Origin: Oryza sativa Japonica Group
Lineage: Eukaryota; Streptophyta; Magnoliopsida; Poales; Poaceae
DNA length: 64,000 bases
NCBI RefSeq assembly: GCF_034140825.1
Contig: NC_089039.1
Span: 23,897,001 to 23,961,000 of the forward strand
Direction: 5' to 3'
Made by a program: the position numbers and the translations under genes. Positions within the stretch are counted from its first letter, which is position 1; each line of letters starts with the position of its first letter. Below, in pieces: positions 24,932 to 35,874 of this stretch. The notes under the pieces were generated by a model, which was not told where the DNA came from, ran no database searches, and saw nothing but the letters and a program-made list of their open reading frames with translations.

Positions 24932-26328
24932 GAGTGCTCATGTTAGTTTCACCTGTCTGAAATGTGCTATAGTGTAGTTTCAGTCAACAGTTTGATGTTT
25001 CCGTCAAGATTGGTGTGATAATTGTCGGTTGGTACAGTTGCTACTATGCTGGAGCTACCTAGTAAATTCTCCTTTTGTAGCAGAAATGCAGTGTGGTCTG
25101 ATGAATTACATCTATGCAGCAATGATATTGCAGTCAATAGTAATGGAATGTGTAATTTTCAGTGCTTATTTTTCCTGATAGAAGCATGTTTTGCATCAAA
25201 TGGATTTTACAGTGAAGCTGAATTTGCTTCTGCACCCTGCTTTCAGTTGCTTGCTAGCAGTCCAAGATGGAGTTAGCTGAATTTTCAATGGCTCCCACAC
25301 ATTTCATAACTTTATTATCTATTCACTTTTCCATAAGTTAGCTGAATTTTTAATGGGCTTCTCAAATTGCTGCTGGGAAACATGCAGATTGTTTCTCTTC
25401 TCTTTCTTCATACTAGTTGTTTCATAGCAACTTTTTTCTTTGAGCCAGTTCTGAACTTCAGATATGACAGTTGTTGATTGTCCGGTTACTTCAGTCTGTG
25501 ATGTTTCGTCCATGTGTGCAGTGTACTTGCAATTGTTTGATCTGCCATAACATCTCTTCAATACTTCACTTCATGATTTCAGTTGCTGTCCAGAAAATGG
25601 TTGGTGTTAATGGCTTAGATTGCATATTTGCAGCAGTGCTTCGGATCAAACGGATTTTCAGTTTCCGTATAAGAAGTAGATCGTTTATCTTTGCTTTCTT
25701 CATAGGACTAGTTAGTTGCTTTATGATCAGTTGCATCGGGGTAGTAAATAATCTACCTTGTGTTATTTGTTCTTCTGTAGGAATAGATCGTGGCACGGGA
25801 AAAACAAATTCAGTGGTACTATCAGTATAGTACCACACAGATACATGTATGTTGATAACTGTTTCATTAATCAGTTCACTGCTACTGAACAGAGGATGTT
25901 CTGCTCATTTGGTCATCTGCTCTACAGGAAAAATTGGTTGCTCATTTGGTCATTCTGAAATTGTAGCATAGTCTGATGGTAGTGGTACCACCAAAAAAAA
26001 GTTCTTCAGACGGTTGTTTCCCCTTTCTCAGTACCTATATGGTAAAACGCCAAGCAATGCTTTTGCCGAGAATGACACATTGACACCCATCTCCCTGCTT
26101 GAGTTTTGAAATTTTGATTCTGAATAATTTGTGTTCACCCGGTTGATGCAGAATAGCAATGGTCACCCTATTTCAGTATTTCTGTTTCGTTTTACTCCGA
26201 AAAAATGCGTGTTGAATTTGAGAGATTATGATACGAGTACATTGGAATATGGGTTTTGAAATATCGAGCAGGCTGGCCCTATTGGCCCAGTGAAAAAGTA
26301 AAACCGTGGGGCCCACGAAAACTGGCCC
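24932..26328 (+). other. 3' flank of F and upstream region of G
   Basis: No gene seen. Family flank blocks recur: 'ttttgcatcaaatg.attttacagtgaagctgaatt' (near 25190 and 28068) and 'gttaatggcttagattgca'. The last 150 bp hold the GGCCCA/GGGGCCCAC promoter elements of G. Confidence 0.5.
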
Positions 26329-26335
26329 AATAAAT
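26329..26335 (+). promoter_or_regulatory. Probable TATA element of gene G
   Basis: AATAAAT directly after GGCCCA, about 165 bp upstream of the ATG. It occupies the position of the TATA box in the paralogues but is a weaker match. Confidence 0.4.
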
Positions 26336-26499
26336 AATGCCCAGTCTGATAGCTTCGTTCCCCAGCCCAACCCCCTGCCTCTTCCAAACCAAAGCCACCC
26401 ATCTCCCACCTCCCGCTTCGAGAAACAGAGCAATCAATCCCACGCAGCCACATCGTCGCAATCGATCGCCTCGCCTCACCTCGCTTCGCTTCCTCTCCA

Positions 26500-27666
26500 A
26501 TGGAGTCGCTCCACCACGACGTGATCCGCCTCATCCACAGCCGCCTGCCGTGCCTCGTCGACCGCCGCCGCATGGGCCGGGTCTGCCACAGTTGGCACCT
26601 CGCCGTCGCGGAGAGGCAGCGCAGCAAGCTCCCGTCGATCCTCGTGCCGCGCGCGGACGGCCCGTCCTTCGCGTGCGCCCTCGCCGGCTGCTGCGCCACC
26701 CACGGCTTCGCCCACCCGCTCAAGGACGACGCGCGCGCCGCGCGCTACTTCGGCGCCTACGACGGCGGCTGGGCGTTCGTCGCCTTCGGCCACACCGTGG
26801 GCTACGCGCTCCTCAGCCTCCGCGACGGCGACCGGCTCCACATCCCCGACATCGGCATGGCCGTGGTGGCCGCCACCCTCTCCTCACCGCCGGACGACGA
26901 ACGCTGCCTCGCCGCCGCCATCAACCTCTCCTTCCTGATTGACGATCTACGCACTCACGCGTTCTGGCCCATGCGGCGTCAATCTGCGGCTGCGCCGGAG
27001 AAGGCGGCGAAACCTGCAAAGGTCATCAGCGGCCACGCTCTGGAGGATGTCGTACACCACGACGACGCCTTCCATTTCCTCACGAGAGAAGAAAACCTCC
27101 ATGTTTTTCCGGTAGCGGGCTTCCGCGAAGACGACGAGGGCAATCTGGAGATACCGCCCGTGGAGGTTCATCGCTTCTCGCGTGGCGGGCGAGATTACGG
27201 CCAAAACAACGCTGTTCGCTACCTGGTGGAGTCCGGCGAGAATCTCCTCATGGTCGTCAGGCTCGTTCCCCATCCTCCCCAATTGCCGCCGAGGACGTCG
27301 GCGTTCAAGGTGTTCGAGATGGTGGAGCCGCCGCTGGGGACTCCCATCAACAACGACGAGGCACCATACGCCTGGAACGAGCTGGAATCGCTGGGTGGGC
27401 GGATGCTGTTCGTCGCGCGAGGCTGCTCCAGATCGTACGACGCGAACAACAATCCGGGCTCCGAGTTCAGCGAGGGCGTCTACTTCCTGGATGACGGGAG
27501 ACTCTACGACGAGGAGTTGATGCTCGGTGAGCCCGATTTCCGGGAGTATCCCTGCAGAGACACCGGCAAGTGGTTGCCAGCGGCGGAGGCGAATCCCCGA
27601 GTGGTCGAGTTCTTGCCGGAGCAAGCCCCGTCGAGCTACTCGCCGCCGGCGTGGCTTCTCCCCTGA
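26500..27666 (+). CDS. F-box-like/DUF295 protein G
   Basis: Single-exon 388 aa, the shortest intact member. It starts [12 protein letters not shown], so the segment before the F-box is shortened. The F-box-like helix is at about residues 5-38 ([20 protein letters not shown]). Then [97 protein letters not shown] and SPPAWLLP. In tandem with F (1.57 kb between) and convergent with H. Predicted SCF adaptor, substrate unknown. Confidence 0.88.
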   Translation: MESLHHDVIRLIHSRLPCLVDRRRMGRVCHSWHLAVAERQRSKLPSILVPRADGPSFACALAGCCATHGFAHPLKDDARAARYFGAYDGGWAFVAFGHTVGYALLSLRDGDRLHIPDIGMAVVAATLSSPPDDERCLAAAINLSFLIDDLRTHAFWPMRRQSAAAPEKAAKPAKVISGHALEDVVHHDDAFHFLTREENLHVFPVAGFREDDEGNLEIPPVEVHRFSRGGRDYGQNNAVRYLVESGENLLMVVRLVPHPPQLPPRTSAFKVFEMVEPPLGTPINNDEAPYAWNELESLGGRMLFVARGCSRSYDANNNPGSEFSEGVYFLDDGRLYDEELMLGEPDFREYPCRDTGKWLPAAEANPRVVEFLPEQAPSSYSPPAWLLP

Positions 27667-29420
27667 GATTGCCGTCGAGCTACAGGTTTTTGCTTGCTGT
27701 CGATTCGATCCCCCGAGATGTGGTTTAGCTTGCAGCCGTTGTACTCTGTCCCGTCTCCTCTTGCTGCGATCGATTAGTGTAGTTTCAGTCCAGATTTGAT
27801 GTCATAATCGTGGATTGGTACAGCTGCTACAATGCTGGAGCAGTGGAGATTGTACTTGGTAAATTCTCCTCTTCTATCAGAAAGAGTATGCAAGCCAGAA
27901 TTACATGAATAATGAATGCAGTATATTCAACTCAGCATGAATATGTGATCTGATGAATTCTACATGAATTACAATGGTTGCCATTCTTGGCTTGGATTTC
28001 ATTAGTCGGTAAGATTGCAATGTGTAATTTTCAGTGCTTATTTTTCAGGATAGAAGCATGTTTTGCATCAAATGTATTTTACAGTGAAGCTGAATTTGCT
28101 TCTGCAGCCTGCTTTCAGTTGCTTGCTGACAGTGCAAGATGGACTTGGCTGAATTTTCAATGGCTGCTACACATGTTCCTAACTGAATTAACTATTCACT
28201 TGTTCATAAGTTAGCTGAATTTCAGTTGCTTGCTGACAGTCCAGGATGGGCTGAGGTAGTGCCACTCTTCAGTGGATTTTAGCAGAATTTTCGATGGCTG
28301 CTACATATTTTCCTAACTCATAATGTAGCATGTTAAGTTTACCAAATTACTGATACACATCGGTTTCAGCTAGCTGTGAAAGATGCCGATAGTTTACCTG
28401 TTTGTTCTTGATACTAGTTGCTCGGTTCTGTTGTTGTATAATCGTCTGAATCTTAGTGGAGTACTATTGATTCTACTGAATTTATTTACTGCACCACAAT
28501 GTATTCCTTTATTCTGTGCATAAGGTAGAACGTTGTGTATGTTTTAGTAGCAGAAGAATGGTTAAACAGTTAACAGATGGTTATTAATCCAAAGTTATCA
28601 GCATTTAGGCATTACTTCAGTAACACAGCCTGATGTTAGGCGTCATGGTAATCTGTTCACTAGTACTGAACTACTGATCAGATGATGATGTTCTTCTGCC
28701 CTCCCTGCTCTACAGAAGACTGGATTAAATGAGAGAAAAAGTTGACACGCGGAGAGGAGGATGATTATCTCTGCATTGCCCGTTCATTTTTCTGAATTTG
28801 CATGCAGGATCTTGTGATTGATGGTAAGAAATTGTTGGTACAATTTAGATGGTTGGTTGGTTAATCACCAGCATTAACCACGAGAAAATTTTGGCAGTTC
28901 ACTACGACTTTGATGCATCACTTGCAGATTCTTTACTGTTCAGTCTGGAACTCAATAAACAAAAAGTCATAAGAACTCACAGACTCCGGAAAATTAAAAT
29001 AACACGGGTCTCAAGTTATTGGTCCATGGGAAATTCGACATGAATCAAGCTGATTGAGCATAACTGTCACGGTAGATGCCATGCTGATTAAGCGACTTTC
29101 GAAGAGGGAAGAGGAGGATTAGCCTGAAAAATTGAAAAATTAGCATGAACAGGATAATGATGCAATCCCCCAGACTGAATCATTGTTCGTTGCAATATAA
29201 TGATGCAATTAATGCAATCTGAGTCATGAGAACCAACAATTTCTGCATTAGTCTAACATGGTGAAAATAGCAGAGTACTGAAGAGATGTTATGATGGATC
29301 AAGCAATTGCAGGTACACATGGATCTCGAGAACACATCATCGATTAACTGGACAAATCAACAACCACCATATCAGCACGACAACAAGTCATCAGACGATC
29401 TAACTAAGAACATGGCAGTC
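27667..29420. other. Convergent spacer between G and H
   Basis: No gene seen. Left part is the 3' flank of G. From about 28515 it is the 3' flank of H, repeated 3' of gene I at 35016 onward. The 'ctgtgttactgaag' family block occurs inverted near 28610-28630. Confidence 0.5.
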
Positions 29421-30620
29421 TCACGGCAGAATCCAAACCGGCGACGTGTAGTACGACGGGCCTTGCTCCGGCAAGAGCTTGTCCACGCGGCCGGTAACCG
29501 CCTCCGCCGCCGCCGCCGGCGGCGGCGGCAGCCACTTGCCGTTGTCGCTGCAGGGGTACTGGGGAAGGGGATTCACGAATTGGGACGCCTCATCGTAGAG
29601 TCTCCCGTCATCCAGGAAGTAGACGCCCTCCTTGAACTCATCGCCCGGATACTTGTTCGCATCGTACGATCTGGAGCAGCCTCGCGAGACGAACAGCATC
29701 CGCCCACCCAGCGATTCCAGCTCCTTCCAAGCGTATGGTGCCTCGTCGTTGTTGATGGGAGTCCCCAGCGGCGTCTCCACCATCTCGAACACCTTGAACG
29801 CCCATGTCGTCGGCGGAAAGAGGGGAGGATGAGGAACGAGCCTGACGACCATGAGGAGACTCTCGCCGGACTCCACCAGGTAACGAACAGCGAAGCCTCC
29901 GCCGTAATCTCGCCCACCACGCGAGAAGCGGCGAACCTCCTTGGCCGGTATCTCCAGATTGCCGTCGTCGTCTTCGTGGAAGCCCGGTACCGAAAAAACA
30001 TGGAGGTTTTCTTCTTTCGTGAGGAAATGGAAGGCTTTCTTGTGGTGTATGACATCCTCCAGAACTGACGTGGTGACGGACTCAACAGCAGTCGCCTTCT
30101 CCTCAACTTGATGCTCCATGCGCCAGAACACATGAACGCGTGGATCGTACATCACGCAGCTGTGGCCGATGGCGGCAGCGAGGCAGTGTTCGTCGTCCGG
30201 TGGCGAAGAGAGCGTCGCGGCCACCATGTCCGTGAGCGTCTCGACGTCAGCGAGGGGTAATTTCTCGTCGCCGCGGAGGCTGAGGAGCGCATAGTCCAGG
30301 GTGCGGTAGAAGCAGACGAAGACCCAGCCACCGTCGTAGGCGCCGAAGTAGCGCGCGGCGCGTGCGTCGGCCGGGAGCGGGTGGCCGAAGCCGTGGGTGG
30401 CGCAGCCGGCTAGGGCGCACGCGAAGGACGTCCTGTATGCGCGCCGGACGAGTATCGACGGGAGCGGCCTCGTCCCCGGCGGCGGCTGCGGCTGCGGCGC
30501 GACGGCGACGCGCCAGTTGTGGCAGACTCGGGCCATGCGGCGGCGGTCGACGAGGCACGGGAGGCGCTTGTGGACGAGGCGGAGGACGTCGGCGTTGAGG
30601 TAGAACCATGGCGCGTCCAT
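28515..30620 (-). repeat. Direct duplication unit, H copy
   Basis: Collinear with 35016-37049 (gene I and its 3' flank), beginning at 'gtgcataaggtagaacgttgtg'. Small indels distinguish the copies, such as 14 extra bases near 28526 in this one. Confidence 0.75.
29421..30620 (-). CDS. F-box-like/DUF295 protein H
   Basis: Single-exon 399-aa protein starting [12 protein letters not shown]. The F-box-like helix is at about residues 8-42 ([22 protein letters not shown]). All propeller blocks are present: [102 protein letters not shown] and PVWILP. An alanine-rich stretch precedes the last block. The coding frame is whole, but a 3.7-kb MULE sits 84 bp upstream of the ATG, separating it from its own TATA box (34462-34468). 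Expression now depends on the MULE right-end sequence, a long leader, or splicing. Closest paralogue: I. Confidence 0.85.
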   Translation of the reverse strand: MDAPWFYLNADVLRLVHKRLPCLVDRRRMARVCHNWRVAVAPQPQPPPGTRPLPSILVRRAYRTSFACALAGCATHGFGHPLPADARAARYFGAYDGGWVFVCFYRTLDYALLSLRGDEKLPLADVETLTDMVAATLSSPPDDEHCLAAAIGHSCVMYDPRVHVFWRMEHQVEEKATAVESVTTSVLEDVIHHKKAFHFLTKEENLHVFSVPGFHEDDDGNLEIPAKEVRRFSRGGRDYGGGFAVRYLVESGESLLMVVRLVPHPPLFPPTTWAFKVFEMVETPLGTPINNDEAPYAWKELESLGGRMLFVSRGCSRSYDANKYPGDEFKEGVYFLDDGRLYDEASQFVNPLPQYPCSDNGKWLPPPPAAAAEAVTGRVDKLLPEQGPSYYTSPVWILP

Positions 30621-30782
30621 TGGAGAGGGCTCGAGAGGCGGAGGCGCGGCTTGCCGGTGGCGAGGTGTGTGTGTGTGGGGAATGGGTTCCTCTGCTTCTG
30701 GAAGGAATTTTTTTCGGATTTAGATTTTTTTTTAAATATTTACAGAAATAATCTATCGACCAAAAAAATTGCAGAAATAGCC

Positions 30783-30975
30783 CCTGCCGCCCACCTCTGG
30801 GGCGGCAAGCTGACGTGGCAAACGGGGGAGGAACGGACGGTGACGGAGGGAGGGTTTTTTGCAGGAAAACCCTTGCCGCCCTCTGGTGGGGCGGCAAGGG
30901 GCCCGAATGCAAAAAAGCCAGTCGGGGCCGGCTATTTTGCAGGCGGCCCCTTGCCGCCCTCTGGCCGGGCGGCAG
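30783..30975. repeat. Subterminal palindromes, left end of MULE
   Basis: Three hairpin-like units of CCTTGCCGCC or CTGCCGCCC with the inverse GGCGGCAAGG around an 8-10 base spacer (about 30782, 30878 and 30949). Matching units lie at the right end, 34089-34310. They may be transposase-binding or regulatory sites; function is inferred only. Confidence 0.6.
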
Positions 30976-30986
30976 GCCTCGCTGCC

Positions 30987-30993
30987 TATAAAA
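30987..30993 (+). promoter_or_regulatory. TATA box of the MULE transposase gene
   Basis: TATAAAA inside the left end, about 390 bp before the transposase ATG. An intron in the 5' UTR is likely: donor TTCAG|GTAAT at 31116 and acceptor GACAG ending 31373. Confidence 0.6.
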
Positions 30994-31375
30994 GGCCTGC
31001 TGCCCAGCCCCCAGCCCTCATTCTTCTCTCCTCAATTCCAGTGAAAAAAAAAGAAGAGAGGGGAGGAGAAGAGAAGAAGGGGCGAAGCCCTGCCGGATTC
31101 AGACGCCGATTTCAGGTAATATTCATAGATCCTATATGTGACTATTGAGTTAAATAGTGTGTATTCTTTAAAAATTTGTTTGAATAAATGCATTATATTT
31201 TTAGGGTTTTAGTTGTACTAATCTAGAAGTGCGTATTGTAGATATCGGTAACTACGTAGATCTGCTAGTTTGGAATTAATACATTACCGTTGCATTGGCT
31301 TACACAAGAAGATATTACGTTGTAGATGTTTATTGCATGAAAGAGTAATATGATCTAGTTATTTCGTTGACAGAT

Positions 31376-32851
31376 ATGTCGAACAAACAAATATTCCAAG
31401 TTTACCATGGACCAGGAAACGTCCGTTACGGGCCAACTGGGGTAGATCTGTCAGATTTTATTGTATCAGAAAGGGGAATTGAGAGACCGGCTGAGAGGAG
31501 TGTACCTTCTATAAAAGGATGGTTAATGAGGGGCTTGAGAGTTGATCCACAGACAAGTGACATAACAATCAATGTTATAGTAAGTCGGGCAACTGAGGGT
31601 TTTTATTGGGAACTAATGCCAGTTCAAAACTCTCGAGTGTGGAGATGGTATTTGGAAAATGCATTGCAACGCGGGTGGCCTCTAGCTTTGGTTCCGTTTG
31701 TTCACCCGAAGGATCCAGGTGTGCAGACGAACATGGATGATGGCGAGGGACCAAGTGCTGAAGTAAACGAGACTTCTGTGGAGGAGGTCAACGCACGAGA
31801 GGACGGGGGCGTAGTAGCTCCAGTGGGCATTCAACCAGGTGGAGTGGCTGACGAGGGGGAGACTGTCGGTGCCATTGTGGATGAAATGGAGAGGGAGGAT
31901 TCTGACAACGAGCGTGTAGAGGAAGTTGATTCGTCAGATGATGAGACGGATATTAATCCAGCAGAATGGGCTAGTGAGGATTTTTCTAGGCTGATCGTCT
32001 CTGAAGAGGATAGTGTGAGATGGGAGTACAAAGAAAATGAGGTTATTCAGGGAGCGATTTATAGTAGAGCAGAAGATATGAAGGAGGCGGTAAAACATTT
32101 TGCAGTGTCACTTCATAGAGAGTTTTGGGTTGCCAAGTCGAACCGGTCGCAATATGAAGTTCGGTGTGTTAAGGAAAAAGATGGTTGTCCCTGGAGAGTG
32201 CACGCGTATAAGGGGAAATGGAAGGATTATTGGACAGTGTCAGTTGTTACCAAGCATACATGTTTTCTACCTAGTGTTCAGAAATACCACATGAACATTA
32301 CATGTGCATTTGTTGCATCTGAGATGTATGCGCATGTCATCGATAATCTCACATATGAACCAAGGTCAATAATCCGACACATTGAAGAGACATACAAGTA
32401 TACTATTAGCTATGCCAAGGCCTGGAGGGCCAAACAGAAAATAATAGAGATGAGATTTGGAACTTACGAAGCCTCGTATGATAATTTGCCACGCCTGCTT
32501 GGTGTTATCGAGGAAAGAAACCCTGGGAGCTCTTACGAAGTGAAGAAATTCCCCTCAATTGAACATCCTGGCAAGAGTGTGCTGCAAAGGGCGTTCTTAG
32601 CTCTACATGCATGCAAGATGGCATTCGTGAACTGTCGTCCTGTTCTCTGCATTGATGGGACATTCTTGACAGGAAAGTATCGGGGCCAGATACTAACAGC
32701 AATAGGGGTAGATGGGAACAATCAGGTATTGCCTTTGGCATTTGCTTTTGTTGAGAGTGAGCCCTCACAATCTTTCAGAACTCAGTCACATTCAGTACTC
32801 TCTTCCCCACTTGCTTCATTACAAATCCGACCGGCTTTCGTCAATGGCTAG
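31376..32851 (+). CDS. MULE (mudrA-type) transposase, C-terminally truncated
   Basis: 491 residues from MSNKQIFQVY; the ATG directly follows the predicted acceptor of the 5'-UTR intron. The N-terminal domain is followed by an acidic linker, then the MuDR zinc-binding domain (about 225-290: IYSRAEDMKEAVKHFA, RCVKEKDGCPWRVHAYKGKW). The start of the MULE transposase domain follows (about 415-460: CIDGTFLTGKYRGQILTAIGVDGN...PLAFAFVESE), with the first catalytic Asp. The frame then enters unrelated sequence and stops. The second catalytic Asp, the Glu and the SWIM zinc finger are missing, so it cannot catalyse transposition, though it might still bind element ends. Its last codons overlap the start of the next gene. 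Confidence 0.88.
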   Translation: MSNKQIFQVYHGPGNVRYGPTGVDLSDFIVSERGIERPAERSVPSIKGWLMRGLRVDPQTSDITINVIVSRATEGFYWELMPVQNSRVWRWYLENALQRGWPLALVPFVHPKDPGVQTNMDDGEGPSAEVNETSVEEVNAREDGGVVAPVGIQPGGVADEGETVGAIVDEMEREDSDNERVEEVDSSDDETDINPAEWASEDFSRLIVSEEDSVRWEYKENEVIQGAIYSRAEDMKEAVKHFAVSLHREFWVAKSNRSQYEVRCVKEKDGCPWRVHAYKGKWKDYWTVSVVTKHTCFLPSVQKYHMNITCAFVASEMYAHVIDNLTYEPRSIIRHIEETYKYTISYAKAWRAKQKIIEMRFGTYEASYDNLPRLLGVIEERNPGSSYEVKKFPSIEHPGKSVLQRAFLALHACKMAFVNCRPVLCIDGTFLTGKYRGQILTAIGVDGNNQVLPLAFAFVESEPSQSFRTQSHSVLSSPLASLQIRPAFVNG

Positions 32852-33661
32852 ACGCCGGGGTGTTGAGGATCCAAACTGGCGTAGCGATCCTTGTGTATAC
32901 CTACTACCACCTTGGTGCCAGCGTCCTCTCTGCCTATGCGGTGATCGATGCCAACTAATGGCTTCGAGGAATCCTGATATTCGAGGAAGGCGCTTTTTTA
33001 GGTGCCCTAACTATGACCGTGAGGTATTTTATTATCTGCATATGCTTATTCATTCCGTATGGGCAATCGCTTTATTCTTCGTAACACTACTCTATTCGGC
33101 AGATCCGCACTACGGCTTGCGCATACATCGAGTGGGTCGATACAGAAAATCCCGTTCTCGACCTAACCACTTGTTTACAAGAAGGTCGCTGGTATTTCGC
33201 ATCCGAAAGTACTGAGCAATACTTACAGAGAAAAGCGGCTTATGAACGACAATGTCGTGAACAACAGAGCGACTGGCGGGTGCTAACTACGGCACTCCCT
33301 CCATGGGAAGCCCGTCCAAGATACAGGTGTGGTGATCGTTGTCAGGTTCTTCGTTCCATAAATCCTACAACATTGGGTCGAAGGTTCTTTGTTTGTCCAA
33401 ATATTCTTGACGACGATTTCATGGTAAGAATATTTTGATTACATGATTCCTTATTTTCTCACAACATTTACTAACTTTGCTTGCTTTACATCTATTCTTT
33501 CCTCCCAGGAACCACCAAGGAGATGTCAATACAGAGAATGGATAGACACCAGAAGGGTTCTAACTCCACCTAGCCGTGTTGTGCAGCTTGAACTACCAGA
33601 GCAATACAGGGTTACTAAAGCGCGGTTTGAGAGAGGAGAGGGATCCTCACGTAGGGGTTAG
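32844..33661 (+). CDS. GRF-type zinc-finger protein of the MULE
   Basis: Three exons with clean GT-AG borders: 32844-33023, 33103-33423 and 33509-33661 (60, 107 and 50 codons; both introns phase 0), giving 217 aa. Two GRF-like zinc fingers are visible: CLCGDRCQ...GRRFFRCPNY at about residues 30-57 and CGDRCQ...GRRFFVCPN at about 128-158. A basic Ser/Arg tail follows. Proteins of this type accompany some rice MULEs as a second gene; a nucleic-acid-binding accessory role is inferred. Unlike the transposase it appears complete. It shares the element's orientation and likely depends on a promoter just 5' of its ATG that survived the deletion. Confidence 0.78.
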
Positions 33662-34088
33662 CTATTATCGGACAACTTGGCATATTGAAATTTCTACTGT
33701 CATGCTTCCTTGTCCCATTATTACATCGTCGTTGTGTTCAACTATTGCACTACCTCCCTCCTAGTTCGAATCTAATATCATCTATGTAACTGCAATGCAA
33801 ATAGTTGTATCATGTTCAAATTGTACTACTATTTCTTCATGTTACATAATTCTCCTTGTTTAAGTCCATATAATGTTTCTATGACCTAGACTGCGATATG
33901 CCTATATAAATTATCCGAGTACTAATACGTCGAATAAGGTACAAAATAATACCTCACTTAACATATGAAATTGCGCAACAACCAACTTCAATACATTTTT
34001 ATAACAATATTAACAAGTTTTACCAATAAATACTTCTTTATTTATTATTAACATAACATAGAAAAATCTTTTGGCCGTACTTTTTTCA
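33662..34088. other. MULE 3' non-coding region
   Basis: No gene seen. AT-rich DNA between the GRF gene and the right-end palindromes, probably 3' UTR and terminator. Confidence 0.5.
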
Positions 34089-34310
34089 TCTGGGTCCCTT
34101 GCCGCCCTCTATTGGGGCGGCAAGGGACCCAGATGAAAAAGTATGGCCGCAAGCTCTGAATGGGCGGCCAAAATTACAATTAGCCCCTTGCCGCCCTCTG
34201 TATGGGCGGCAAGGGCCTAATCGCAATTTTGGCCGACGGCGGCAGACGGCGCGGTCGACCCACCGTCTGCTACGTCAGCTTGCCGCCCACCATTTGGGCG
34301 GCAGGGGCTA
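34089..34310. repeat. Subterminal palindromes, right end of MULE
   Basis: Units of CTTGCCGCCCTCTATTGGGG-type hairpins at about 34092, 34190 and 34281, mirroring the left end. CTTGCCGCC and GGCGGCAAG pair with short intervening loops. Confidence 0.6.
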
Positions 34311-34461
34311 TTTCTGCAATTTTTTTGGTCGATAGATTATTTCTGTAAATATTAAAAAAAAATCTAAAAACGAAAAAATTCCTTCTGGAAGCGGGTGGAG
34401 ATGACGGCTTGGTTTGGAAGAAGAGGGTGGGTGGGCCAGCATGCGATCAGACTGGGCCTCA

Positions 34462-34468
34462 TTTATAG
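34462..34468 (-). promoter_or_regulatory. Displaced TATA box of gene H
   Basis: CTATAAA on the minus strand beside GGGCCTC and GGGCCCCAAG, collinear with the promoters of genes F and I. It now lies about 3.84 kb from the gene H ATG because of the MULE. Confidence 0.65.
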
Positions 34469-34558
34469 GGCTAGCTTTCTTGGGCCCCAAGCCCCCAAGT
34501 GCATCTTCCCCGTGAGGAAGATTAATGGGCTCAAATGTAGAAAGACATTTTACCTTCG

Positions 34559-35015
34559 GAAAAAAATCCACTTTAACTTCCTTAACTGTTCATCAAATCT
34601 AATTCGTGACCCTTAACTAAAATATCGGGTAAGACCGAACTATTGAAACCAGTGTAATTTGAATTCTCTAGCAATTTTGAAGGGTGGTTTTGTTGTCGTG
34701 GGGGTGTTGATCTGGTCTTCATGCCACGTGACGCTTATATAGCATTAAAATTTTAAAAAAATATATGTGAGACCTACTGACATGTGGGGCCCACATATCA
34801 TCCTTTATTCCTCCCCCTCTCTCTCTCTCTCCCTTCTCTCACTTTTCTCTTCCCCACCGGATCGGCGGCGGCGGCGTGCAGGCAATCCCCTCCAGCTCCG
34901 CGCCATCTCCATGTCGTCGTCGTCGTCCGCGTCCCTTCCCCCCCCCCCCCCTCTTTTCGCTACACCGCCTCTCCCTTCTCGGACGGCGGCGGCGCTTCGG
35001 CAGTACGGGACGGTG
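34559..35015. mobile_element. One-ended MULE-like fragment
   Basis: Begins 'ggaaaaaaatccactttaac' and continues with sequence typical of a rice MULE terminal region, including 'gacatgtggggcccacat', a CT-rich tract and a GC-rich coding-like tail. The second end and target duplication are missing: at about 35016 it passes directly into the duplicated 3' flank of gene I. It marks the H/I duplication junction. Confidence 0.5.
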
Positions 35016-35874
35016 CATAAGGTAGAACGTTGTGAAGAATGGTTAAACAGTTAACAGATGGTTATTCACCCAAAGTTATCAGCATTTAGGCATTACTTCA
35101 GTAACACAGCCTGATGTTAGGCGTCATGGTATTCTGTTCACTAGTACTGAACTACTGATCAGATTATGATGTTCTTCTGCCCTCCCTGCTCTACAGAAGA
35201 GTGGATCAAATGAGAGAAAAAGTTGACACGCGGAGAGGAGGATAATTATCTCTGCATTGCCCGTTCATTTTTCTGAATTTGCACTCAGGATCTTGTGAAT
35301 GATGGTAAGAAAATGTTGGTAAAATTTAGATGGTTGGTTGGTTAATCACCAGCAATAACCACGAGAAAATTTTGGCAGTTCACTACGACTTCGATGTATC
35401 ACTTGCAGATTCTTTACTGTTCAGTCTGGAACTCAATAAACAAAAAGTGATAAGAACTCACAGACTCCAGAAAATTAAAATAATACGAGTCTCAAGTTAT
35501 TGACCCATGGGAAATTCGACATGAATCAAGCTGATTCAGCATAACTGTCACTGTGGATGCTGATTAAGCGACTTTCGGCGAGGGAAGAGGAGGATTAGCC
35601 TGAAAAATTGGCATGAACAGGATCCCCCACACTGAATCATTGTTCGTTGCAATATAATGATTCACTAATTAATGCAATCTGAGTCATGAGAACCAACAAT
35701 TTCTGCATTAGTCTAACATGGTGAAAATAGCAGAGTACTGAAGAGATGCTATGATGGATCAAGCAATTGCAAGCACACATGGATCTCGAGAACACATCAT
35801 CGATTGCACAAATCAACAAACCATATCAACACGACAACAAGTCATCAGACAATCTAACTAAGAACATGGCAGTC

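Larger units (their letters stand above)
30705..34381. mobile_element. MULE inserted in the leader of gene H
   Basis: Mutator-like element of 3,677 bp flanked by a perfect 10-bp duplication CTTCTGGAAG (30695-30704 and 34382-34391). Termini are GAATTTTTTTCGG at left and, inverted, GAATTTTTTCGT, and both TIRs continue through 'atttacagaaataatctatcgacc'. It holds a mudrA-type transposase gene missing its C-terminal half and a spliced GRF zinc-finger gene. Subterminal palindromes of CTTGCCGCC/GGCGGCAAG occur at both ends. The loss of the catalytic region suggests it needs transposase supplied in trans. Confidence 0.9.
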
